From: an uncultured Bacteroides sp.
Lineage (GTDB): Bacteria > Bacteroidota > Bacteroidia > Bacteroidales > Bacteroidaceae
Direction of reading: 5' to 3'
DNA length: 64,000 nucleotides
Assembly: GCA_947646015.1 (NCBI GenBank)
Contig: CANSEY010000002.1
Location: 124,001 to 188,000, forward strand
Both the position numbers and the translations under genes were made by a program. Positions 46,743-54,405 of the stretch are shown piece after piece. A model generated the notes under the pieces. It had not been told where the DNA came from and made no database searches. It worked only from the letters and a program-made list of their open reading frames with translations. Positions within the stretch are counted from its first letter, which is position 1. Each line of letters opens with the position of its first letter.

Positions 46743-46830
46743 ATTCACCACAGAGTAACATGGAGTTTCATCGAACGAGCTTAAACTATTGATAGCTGGC
46801 GATATTCATCCGTGTGAATCTGTGGCGAAT
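46743..46830. repeat. Interspersed palindromic repeat, copy 2
   Basis: ATTCACCACAGA (46743-46754) pairs with TCTGTGGCGAAT (46819-46830) at 11 of 12 positions. The arms match the outer part of the repeat at 41319-41394, so this is a diverged second copy, just after hppA. Confidence 0.6.
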
Positions 46831-46893
46831 GTGAGTTCTGATTTAATGCAAAACGGCTGATGGCATGACGAATGCTTGCCTTCTTCTTCATCT

Positions 46894-46925
46894 TTTGTTC
46901 ATTTCCGTTTAATTGATTACATTTG
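46894..46925 (+). promoter_or_regulatory. Promoter of rnhB
   Basis: TTTG (46894-46897), 20-nt spacer, TACATTTG (46918-46925): consensus Bacteroides promoter, 21 bp before the start codon. Confidence 0.75.
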
Positions 46926-46946
46926 CCGTGTTAAATAAAAGAAACG

Positions 46947-47552
46947 ATGCTCTTACCCTGGTTAAACGAAGAACTGATAGAAGCCGGTTGTGATGAAGCC
47001 GGACGCGGTTGTCTGGCAGGTGCGGTTTATGCTGCTGCCGTTATCTTACCGAAAGATTTTGAGAATGAATTGTTGAATGACTCCAAGCAGTTGTCGGAGA
47101 AGCAGCGATATGCTTTGCGCGAAGTGATTGAGCGGGATGCGGTTGCCTGGGCCGTCGGCATTGTTTCGCCCGAAGAGATTGATAAGATAAACATCCTGAA
47201 TGCATCGTTTCTCGCCATGCACCGGGCGGTAGACCGGCTGAAAACCCGTCCTCAGCATCTGCTGATCGATGGAAACCGTTTCAAGAAGTACCCCGACATA
47301 CCTCATACTACTGTTATAAAGGGAGATGGCAAATATCTTTCGATAGCTGCTGCTTCTATCCTTGCCAAAACTTATCGTGATGACTACATGAACAAACTGC
47401 ATCAGGAATTCCCATGTTATGACTGGGAGCATAACAAAGGTTATCCTACGAAAAAGCACCGTGCGGCTATTGCCGGGCACGGTACTACTCCGTATCATCG
47501 CATGACTTTCAATCTGTTGGGCGACGGACAGTTGGAATTGTTCTCAAAATAA
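46947..47552 (+). CDS. rnhB: Ribonuclease HII
   Basis: A 201-aa nuclease that cleaves RNA in RNA-DNA hybrids and at single ribonucleotides. Motifs: '[20 protein letters not shown]' with catalytic Asp and Glu, LLIDGNRF with a third Asp, and '[20 protein letters not shown]' carrying the fourth. Normal length. It is convergent with corA, with 7 bp between the two stop codons. Confidence 0.95.
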   Translation: MLLPWLNEELIEAGCDEAGRGCLAGAVYAAAVILPKDFENELLNDSKQLSEKQRYALREVIERDAVAWAVGIVSPEEIDKINILNASFLAMHRAVDRLKTRPQHLLIDGNRFKKYPDIPHTTVIKGDGKYLSIAAASILAKTYRDDYMNKLHQEFPCYDWEHNKGYPTKKHRAAIAGHGTTPYHRMTFNLLGDGQLELFSK

Positions 47553-47559
47553 ACTTTCC

Positions 47560-48486
47560 TTAAAACCACTTTATCTTCCTGAAGATCACAAAGGAGAGGG
47601 CAGACAGGAATACGGATACCAGGATGATCAGCAGGAAGGCATGAGGCATCTCCTCAAGATGTATGTCTACGTTCATGCCATAGAAACTGGCTATTAACGT
47701 GGGGATCATCAATGTAATGGAAAGACTTGTCATACGTTTCATGATCGCATTCACATTATTGGAGATGATGGATGCAAAGGCGTCCATGGTTCCGGTGAGA
47801 ATGTCACTGTAAATGTTGACCGTATTGAATGCCTGCTTCAGTTCAATGATCACGTCTTCCACTAACTCTTCATCCAGATAATCGGTATCCTGGAAGATGG
47901 TTTTCAACTTGCCGATCATCACTTCATTGCCACGAATGGAAGTATTGAAATAGACCAGTGTCTTCTGTAACTTCATCAATCGCAGCAGATCCTCGTTTCG
48001 GATGCTTCGCTCCAGTTCCTTCTCGGCAGCGGTGATGTCTATATTTATCTGTTTCAGATACTTCAGGAACCAGACAGCCGAAGAATAGATCAGTCGGAAA
48101 ATCAAGTCGAGCTTATTGCGTACTTCGATGCCTTTCCGGCGGGTATGTTCGATGAAATCGGGAATCATATCCGTCTGATGGTAGCACACAGAAACAATGA
48201 TTTCATTGTTGGTGATGATGCCGATGGGTACGGTGGTATAAGGGATACTGCTTTGAGCGTTCTGGACCGGTATACGCAGTATGGTCAGCAACCAGTTGCC
48301 TTCCGTTTCCGTACGCGGACGTTCGTCGGTATCGGCAATGTCATTTAAAAAAGATTCAGGAACTTTCAGGGTTTCGGTCAGGAATTTGAAATCACTGCTG
48401 TCCGGGCATACTACATTGACCCAGCTGTTAGGAAGCCATTGTGCTTTTTCCACAAAGCCGGCCTCACAATAAAGATATGTTCGCAT
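47560..48486 (-). CDS. corA: CorA-family magnesium/cobalt transporter
   Basis: A 308-aa protein with a large cytoplasmic N-terminal domain ending in a long helix and two C-terminal TM helices. The signature GMN follows TM1 (ASFYGMNVDIHL) as in all CorA channels, and the last helix ends in FRKIKWF. It forms a pentameric Mg2+ channel. It is divergent from gpmI across a 285-bp region and convergent with rnhB. Confidence 0.9.
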   Translation of the reverse strand: MRTYLYCEAGFVEKAQWLPNSWVNVVCPDSSDFKFLTETLKVPESFLNDIADTDERPRTETEGNWLLTILRIPVQNAQSSIPYTTVPIGIITNNEIIVSVCYHQTDMIPDFIEHTRRKGIEVRNKLDLIFRLIYSSAVWFLKYLKQINIDITAAEKELERSIRNEDLLRLMKLQKTLVYFNTSIRGNEVMIGKLKTIFQDTDYLDEELVEDVIIELKQAFNTVNIYSDILTGTMDAFASIISNNVNAIMKRMTSLSITLMIPTLIASFYGMNVDIHLEEMPHAFLLIILVSVFLSALSFVIFRKIKWF

Positions 48487-48724
48487 CTTATTGCCTCCTT
48501 TCGTTTGTTAATGTCCGAGCAGAGGCATTACCGCAGAATGACTCTGTTCGTGTTAGTTAATACTGTTGTACGTTCGCGGGTTTGAATCGTCCATATTCTG
48601 TTTTATTTTTAAAGCAGCGCAAAAATAAGGAAATCATTTCAAATCTGCGGCATTTTTTCTTCCTTTTTGTCCGGCGGGGAGATTGCTTAACATAGATTAA
48701 ACGTGTTCGTAATTAACTTTTTTG

Positions 48725-48732
48725 TACCTTTG
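48725..48732 (+). promoter_or_regulatory. -7 element of the gpmI promoter
   Basis: TACCTTTG followed by GCACC matches the Bacteroides -7 consensus; no clear TTTG at -33. It lies 39 bp before gpmI. The rest of 48487-48724 shows nothing I recognise. Confidence 0.6.
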
Positions 48733-48771
48733 CACCCGAAAAATAGAACGACAATTTAATTTTAGAATATT

Positions 48772-50286
48772 ATGAGTAAGAAAGCCCTTTTAATGATTCT
48801 TGATGGTTGGGGATTAGGCGACCACGGGAAAGATGACGTAATCTTCAACACTGCTACTCCTTACTGGGATTATCTGATGGAGACCTATCCTCACTCTCAG
48901 TTACAGGCCAGCGGTGAAAACGTAGGTTTACCCGACGGACAGATGGGTAACTCGGAAGTGGGTCACCTCAATATCGGCGCAGGACGCGTAGTTTATCAGG
49001 ATTTGGTGAAAATCAACCTCTCTTGTCGTGACAACAGCATCCTGAAGAACCCGGAGATCGTTTCAGCTTTCTCTTACGCAAAAGAAAACGGAAAGAATGT
49101 TCATTTTATGGGACTGACTTCGGATGGTGGCGTACATAGCTCTCTGGACCATCTGTTCAAACTTTGCGATATTGCTAAAGAATATAATATTGAGAACACT
49201 TTCGTTCATTGCTTTATGGATGGACGTGACACAGACCCGAAGAGCGGTAAAGGCTTTATCGAACAACTGGAAGCGCATTGCGCCAAGTCTGCCGGTAAAG
49301 TGGCTTCCATCATTGGCCGTTATTATGCTATGGACCGTGACAAACGCTGGGAACGTGTGAAAGAAGCGTATGACCTGCTGGTAAACGGCATTGGTAAGAA
49401 AGCTACCGACATGGTGCAGGCTATGCAGGAATCTTATGATGAAGGGGTAACGGACGAGTTTATCAAACCGATTGTGAATGCCGGTGTAGACGGTACTATC
49501 AAAGAAGGTGACGTGGTGATCTTCTTCAACTACCGTAACGATCGTGCCAAAGAGCTGACTGTAGTTTTGACCCAACAGGATATGCCGGAAGCAGGCATGC
49601 ACACAATACCGGGATTGCAGTACTACTGTATGACTCCGTACGATGCTTCGTTCAAGGGTGTGCATATCTTGTTCGATAAGGAAAACGTGGCTAATACGTT
49701 GGGCGAGTATCTGGCTGCTAACGGAAAGAAACAGCTTCATATTGCCGAAACAGAGAAATATGCTCACGTAACATTCTTCTTTAACGGTGGTCGTGAAACT
49801 CCGTATGATAACGAAGACCGCATCCTGGTTCCGTCTCCGAAAGTTGCAACTTACGACTTGAAACCGGAGATGAGTGCCTATGAAGTGAAAGATAAACTGG
49901 TGGCTGCCATCAACGAGAATAAATATGACTTTATCGTGGTGAACTATGCCAATGGTGATATGGTAGGTCATACCGGTATTTACGAAGCTATCGAGAAAGC
50001 GGTAGTTGCCGTAGACGCGTGTGTGAAAGATACCATTGAAGCAGCCAAAGCTCAAGGTTACGAAGCTATCATCATTGCCGATCATGGTAACGCTGACCAT
50101 GCTTTGAATGAAGACGGTACCCCGAATACGGCTCACTCTTTGAATCCTGTACCTTGTGTATACGTGACAGAGAATAAAGAAGCAAAAGTGGCAGACGGAC
50201 GTTTGGCAGATGTGGCGCCTACCATCCTGCATATTTTGGATATGGTTCAACCGGCTGAGATGACAGGTTGCAATTTGATTAAATAA
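48772..50286 (+). CDS. gpmI: 2,3-bisphosphoglycerate-independent phosphoglycerate mutase
   Basis: A 504-aa glycolytic enzyme interconverting 3- and 2-phosphoglycerate, Mn-dependent, of the alkaline phosphatase superfamily. '[17 protein letters not shown]' holds the first metal Asp, '[19 protein letters not shown]' the catalytic Ser, [10 protein letters not shown] and '[12 protein letters not shown]' the substrate domain, and [11 protein letters not shown] plus [10 protein letters not shown] the other metal ligands. Usual length. It has its own promoter element and a strong terminator. Confidence 0.97.
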   Translation: MSKKALLMILDGWGLGDHGKDDVIFNTATPYWDYLMETYPHSQLQASGENVGLPDGQMGNSEVGHLNIGAGRVVYQDLVKINLSCRDNSILKNPEIVSAFSYAKENGKNVHFMGLTSDGGVHSSLDHLFKLCDIAKEYNIENTFVHCFMDGRDTDPKSGKGFIEQLEAHCAKSAGKVASIIGRYYAMDRDKRWERVKEAYDLLVNGIGKKATDMVQAMQESYDEGVTDEFIKPIVNAGVDGTIKEGDVVIFFNYRNDRAKELTVVLTQQDMPEAGMHTIPGLQYYCMTPYDASFKGVHILFDKENVANTLGEYLAANGKKQLHIAETEKYAHVTFFFNGGRETPYDNEDRILVPSPKVATYDLKPEMSAYEVKDKLVAAINENKYDFIVVNYANGDMVGHTGIYEAIEKAVVAVDACVKDTIEAAKAQGYEAIIIADHGNADHALNEDGTPNTAHSLNPVPCVYVTENKEAKVADGRLADVAPTILHILDMVQPAEMTGCNLIK

Positions 50287-50324
50287 TTAATAGCTTTTTA
50301 CTACAATAGCTATCAGCATAAAAT

Positions 50325-50370
50325 GAAGTGTTTTCGGGAGGCTTATACCTCTTGAAGACACTTCTTTTTT
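50325..50370 (+). terminator. Terminator after gpmI
   Basis: An 11-bp outer stem with one G-U (50325-50335 with 50354-50364) extended by GGGAGG/CCTCTT, 6-nt loop, then six T's. Confidence 0.85.
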
Positions 50371-50379
50371 ATCTAAATG

Positions 50380-50411
50380 CTTGTTGCTTCATATTTAATG
50401 AGTTATCTTTG
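50380..50411 (+). promoter_or_regulatory. Promoter of the histidine kinase pair
   Basis: TATCTTTG (50404-50411) fits the -7 consensus; CTTG (50380-50383) is at the -33 position with a 20-nt spacer. 23 bp from the start codon at 50435. Confidence 0.65.
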
Positions 50412-50434
50412 CTAACCTTACACAAAATATAAAG

Positions 50435-51529
50435 ATGAAACAGCTTATATTGTCAGGGATGTTCGTTGTATGTGGATTGTCCGTATCCCTTGCTTCTGAA
50501 AAGTGGGCTGTGGATAGCATAAACTGGCATCGTGCAGAGCAGAAAATGCAAGAGAAGGATTTTCAGGATGCAGCACTGACATATAAGGAATTGATTACGA
50601 AAGGAGATTCTTTGTTTGTGGATTATGCCGGCCGGCATGTTGAGGATATGCGTGAACAATATTCCATTGACGAGTTGGACTTACAAAACGGAATGCAGCA
50701 GAAGAAAATATGGAAATTGGTGTTTATCACCATTCTATGTCTGGTCGTTTTGTTATTCGTAGGACTTCTCTATTTGAGGAGAGCGGAGAGAAAACTTCTA
50801 TTTTCCAGAGAAGAGTTGCAAAAGGCAAAAAGGCTGGCCGAAGAGTCTGTCCGTAATAAGAGCGTATTTCTTTCCAATATGAGCCATGAGATAAAAACTC
50901 CCTTAAATGCGTTGGCAGGTTTCTCTGAAATTTTGATTACTCCGGGAATTGACGATGAAGTTCGTGCGCAGTGTAATGACGTGATCAGGTTAAACTCCGA
51001 TTTATTGTTGCATTTGGTAAATGACGTAGTCGATGTTTCGTGTCTGGATGTGGCAAATATGAGATTCTCCGTGGTTCCGCATGAGGTGGTGGCTTTATGC
51101 CGGAATGTGGTGGAGATGCTGAGAAATATCAAACAGACTTCTGCGGAGATGATTTTTGAGACAGAATTGTCTGCTTTGGAAATGGAAACTGATCCGTGCA
51201 GGCTCCAGCAAGTATTGATCAACCTACTGGTCAATGCCACAAAATTTACGAAGGAGGGATATATCACATTGACACTGCGGATAAATGAAGCCGGGGTACC
51301 TGAGTTTATGGTAACGGATACCGGGTGTGGAATTCCCCTTGAAAATCAAGAGGCTGTATTCGGTCGGTTCGAAAAACTCAATGAAGGCATCCAGGGTACA
51401 GGGCTGGGGCTGTCTATCTGTAAGCTGATCATTAATCGTATGGGAGGAGATATCCGGGTTGACTCCACTTATAGCAAAGGGGCCCGTTTTATTTTTACTC
51501 ACCCTTTGAAACAGGAGGAAAACCGATGA
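50435..51529 (+). CDS. Sensor histidine kinase
   Basis: A 364-aa kinase with a signal-like N-terminus (1-20), a short TPR-like periplasmic part, one TM helix (KLVFITILCLVVLLFVGLLY, about 94-113) and a complete catalytic core: H box FLSNMSHEIKTPLNAL (H151), N box 'QQVLINLLVNATKFTKEGYI' (N267), G1 VTDTGCGIPL (295-302), F box VFGRFEKL and G2 GTGLGLSICK (321-330). It should autophosphorylate; no response regulator is adjacent and no receiver domain is attached. Its stop overlaps the next gene by 4 bp (ATGA). That gene encodes a related protein lacking catalytic residues, so the two may work as a complex. Confidence 0.9.
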   Translation: MKQLILSGMFVVCGLSVSLASEKWAVDSINWHRAEQKMQEKDFQDAALTYKELITKGDSLFVDYAGRHVEDMREQYSIDELDLQNGMQQKKIWKLVFITILCLVVLLFVGLLYLRRAERKLLFSREELQKAKRLAEESVRNKSVFLSNMSHEIKTPLNALAGFSEILITPGIDDEVRAQCNDVIRLNSDLLLHLVNDVVDVSCLDVANMRFSVVPHEVVALCRNVVEMLRNIKQTSAEMIFETELSALEMETDPCRLQQVLINLLVNATKFTKEGYITLTLRINEAGVPEFMVTDTGCGIPLENQEAVFGRFEKLNEGIQGTGLGLSICKLIINRMGGDIRVDSTYSKGARFIFTHPLKQEENR

Positions 51530-53469
51530 AGAGACTGGTTGTTCTATTGTTTGGTTTGGTCGGTGCCGCCTTGCTTATGTCGGCTGCCAATTCGGGTGAT
51601 CGTGTACTGCGTGACAGTATCTTTCATGTCTATCGGTCGATGCCTGCCGACACCACTCGGACCGTTTTTGCGAAAGAGGCTGCAATGGGACACGTTAAAG
51701 AAAGCTGGGCGTTGGAGTTACTGGATTCGGCATTGGTGTTTGCCCGGGAGATAAAAGATGTGGAGGGTGAGTTGGAACTCCAATACGGGATTTTTCGTTA
51801 CTATACGTTCAGGATGGACGGTGAGAATATGGAAAAGACGTGTGCCACCCTGAGGGAAGCGTGTTATCGTTATAAGAAATATGACAACTATTTTCTGGCT
51901 TTGCATTATGTGCTCCAGTTGAAGGGATCGGAGGGGGACACGGAGTATGCCATTCTTGAATCGAGAAAGATGCGTGAAGAAGCTGTGCGTTTGCATGCCG
52001 ACCGTGGAGTGTTTTTGTCATATATCACGGAGGGAAAGTCGTATGTTTTCGCAAGAAACACGGAAAAAGCAATCGAACAGTATCTGAAGGCACTTGAGAT
52101 TGAAGGAACGACTTTCGGGGACAAACTCATGGTACATGGATATCTGGCAAGTTCCTATTACCTGAAAGATAAATATAAGGAGGCTCTTGGAGAATTGAAA
52201 GCACAACGGCAATTGATTGACGGAGTAATTAAGAAAAAGCCGTCTATGCTTGGAGTGTACAGATCTACTCTGTTGACTATCGAGTTGATGTATTGCAAGA
52301 TTTATCTGGGTATGGTTGACGCAGATCCCTTGTGGATACATCTCAATGAAGCTGCCAAATTTTATGATGATGACTGTTTTTCGGCTACAGCAGTCAATTA
52401 TCACTTTTCTTGGGCGGGATATTATTATTTAAGACAGGACTGGGAACGATGTTTCCCTGAATTTGAACGTACATTGGCTGCTTTTAAGGGTACTCAGCCT
52501 ATGTATGAGATTGAGATTCGGAGAATAATGGGAGATGCCTATGTGGATGTCGGCCGATATGAAGAGGCTGCCCGGACTTATAAAACAGCGGCTGTGATGT
52601 GCGATTCTGTAAATAAAGCTACTTTGCGAATGAATGAAGAGACGGTGGAGGCCAACTATCGTATCCGGAAAGCTTTGCTTGACAAAGAATTGGGAGAGAA
52701 GCGCTTTTTGCAAGTGGCGGTAGTAGGATTGTCTCTGTTTGTTGTTTTGTTGGTGTGGGGAGTGATACGCTTGATCCGGATTCGGGGAGAGTTGGTGAAA
52801 TCTCAGAAGGAAATGGCGGAATCGTATGCCGTGGTCGTAGCAACCGATAAGATGAAAGAGGTTTTTTTGCGGAATATTACAGATGAAATACGGGTTCCTC
52901 TGGATACTGTGGTGGAATTGTCTGACCGCCTGTGCCGGGAGACGAATTTGAAACAGGAAAAACAGCAGGAGTATTCTGCAACAATTAAGAAGTGTGCTTC
53001 AAAATTGATTGGCCTGATATTCAATGTGCTGGACCTTGCCCGATTAGAATCGGGAATGATGAAGTTTGTGGTAGAGGAGTATGATGTGGTTCAGTTATGT
53101 ACCGATGCCAGGCTGATGGTGGAGATGCAAACTGAAAATAGAACGAAAGTTGATTTCCACACGGAACCGGATATGCTGCTGATCGATGTGGATACCAACC
53201 GGTTTATGAAAATGCTTGCTTCTGTGCTAAAATATCCCGAAGAAAGTGAGGGGCTTTTCAGGGTGAAATTCATCTTGTCCCGCCCAAGCGAGGATTATTT
53301 GCAAATTAAAGTTGTAAACAGCCCCATTTTTATGACTGCCGAAAGTGAAAAGGAGTTTGATGTTTTGCATACCATCAATCGGCTGTACTTAGAAACTTTC
53401 CAAGGTAGCTATCAGTTACTCGAAGAGAGTGGTGAGCGGATGATTATCATTACATATCCTGTGTCATGA
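51526..53469 (+). CDS. TPR histidine-kinase-like protein lacking catalytic residues (pseudokinase)
   Basis: A 647-aa protein: signal peptide (1-20), periplasmic TPR array (about 60-375), one TM helix (AVVGLSLFVVLLVWGVIRLI, about 398-417), then a DHp-like segment FLRNITDEIRVPLDTV. This aligns with FLSNMSHEIKTPLNAL of the preceding kinase, with Asp453 in place of the phospho-accepting His. The C-terminal region keeps the layout of an ATPase domain (LIGLIFNVLDLARLESGMM; YDVVQLC) but has no N box (FMKMLASVLKYPEE instead), no DxGxG and no GTGLG. It is probably a non-catalytic sensor or adaptor, coupled in translation to the intact kinase by a 4-bp overlap. Confidence 0.8.
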   Translation: MKRLVVLLFGLVGAALLMSAANSGDRVLRDSIFHVYRSMPADTTRTVFAKEAAMGHVKESWALELLDSALVFAREIKDVEGELELQYGIFRYYTFRMDGENMEKTCATLREACYRYKKYDNYFLALHYVLQLKGSEGDTEYAILESRKMREEAVRLHADRGVFLSYITEGKSYVFARNTEKAIEQYLKALEIEGTTFGDKLMVHGYLASSYYLKDKYKEALGELKAQRQLIDGVIKKKPSMLGVYRSTLLTIELMYCKIYLGMVDADPLWIHLNEAAKFYDDDCFSATAVNYHFSWAGYYYLRQDWERCFPEFERTLAAFKGTQPMYEIEIRRIMGDAYVDVGRYEEAARTYKTAAVMCDSVNKATLRMNEETVEANYRIRKALLDKELGEKRFLQVAVVGLSLFVVLLVWGVIRLIRIRGELVKSQKEMAESYAVVVATDKMKEVFLRNITDEIRVPLDTVVELSDRLCRETNLKQEKQQEYSATIKKCASKLIGLIFNVLDLARLESGMMKFVVEEYDVVQLCTDARLMVEMQTENRTKVDFHTEPDMLLIDVDTNRFMKMLASVLKYPEESEGLFRVKFILSRPSEDYLQIKVVNSPIFMTAESEKEFDVLHTINRLYLETFQGSYQLLEESGERMIIITYPVS

Positions 53470-53823
53470 TTGCAGATGATTCGTATCCGGCATGAGAAAG
53501 CGTAATTGTTTTTGTCTTTTAGGATACGTTTTATCTTCTTGTTATGCAAATTCCCGGCGAAAACGATCTGTCGAACCATATATTTCTGTAACTTTGTCTT
53601 TAATAAACGTAGTGATAATAGATGATCTGTTATGCAATTAGCCACTATAAGATTATAAATTTTATCGCTAATTATTTGTTTGTCAATATTCTAATTTACA
53701 TGATAATCTATCAAACTCAGGTGGCTTTACTATCAGATCTGAATATCTCTTTAAGAGTATGAAAAACTTGAGAGATTCCTTCTATTTACACTTAGGTAAC
53801 TTGTATAATATAAACCGATAATT
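53470..53823. other. Intergenic region without a recognisable gene
   Basis: About 350 bp of AT-rich sequence between the pseudokinase and the DUF3109 gene. No strong hairpin, exact promoter consensus or RNA gene is visible; it must contain the promoter of 53824 onwards. Confidence 0.4.
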
Positions 53824-54405
53824 ATGATTCAAATAGACAACGTTGTTGTGAGCCTGGATGTGCTTCGCGAGAAGTTTGTGTGCAACTTGGATGCCTGTAA
53901 AGGTGAGTGTTGCATTGAAGGTGATGCCGGGGCTCCGGTAGAACTGGAAGAGGTGGAGAAATTGGAAGAGGTGCTTCCGGTTGTTTGGGATGAACTGTCG
54001 CCCGAAGCTCGTGCGGTAATAGATAAGCAAGGCGTGGTATATACCGATCGGGACGGTGATCTGGTGACCTCCATTGTGAATGGCAAAGACTGTGTATTTA
54101 CTTGTTACGATGAAAAGGGGTATTGCTATTGCGCCATCGAGAAAGCATATCGGGGAGGAAAAACAGACTTTTATAAACCGGTGTCTTGCCATCTGTATCC
54201 TATACGGGTAGGCAATTACGGACCTTATCAGGCAGTGAATTACCATCGTTGGGATGTATGTAAGGCTGCTGTATTGTTGGGTAAAAAGGAGAATGTTCCG
54301 GTCTATCGCTTCCTGAAGGAGCCGTTGATTCGTAAATTCGGTAAGGAGTGGTATGATGAACTGGAGATTGCGGTAAAAGAATTGCAGGATAGAGGGATGA
54401 TATGA
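53824..54405 (+). CDS. DUF3109 family Cys-rich protein
   Basis: A 193-aa cytoplasmic protein with a Cys pattern like the YkgJ/DUF3109 metal-binding families: KFVCNLDACKGECCIEGD (C-x4-C-x3-CC), then 'DCVFTCYDEKGYCYCAIEK', 'PVSCHLYPIRVG' and RWDVCKAAV. At least nine Cys are placed to bind an Fe-S cluster or Zn. The biochemical role is unknown. It overlaps the AsmA-like gene by 4 bp, suggesting co-expression only. Confidence 0.85.
   Translation: MIQIDNVVVSLDVLREKFVCNLDACKGECCIEGDAGAPVELEEVEKLEEVLPVVWDELSPEARAVIDKQGVVYTDRDGDLVTSIVNGKDCVFTCYDEKGYCYCAIEKAYRGGKTDFYKPVSCHLYPIRVGNYGPYQAVNYHRWDVCKAAVLLGKKENVPVYRFLKEPLIRKFGKEWYDELEIAVKELQDRGMI

Noticed and set aside
49063-50250. 395-aa open frame on the minus strand opposite gpmI
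   Set aside because: Antisense to an intact iPGM; composition is His/Phe/Val-rich with no domain pattern.
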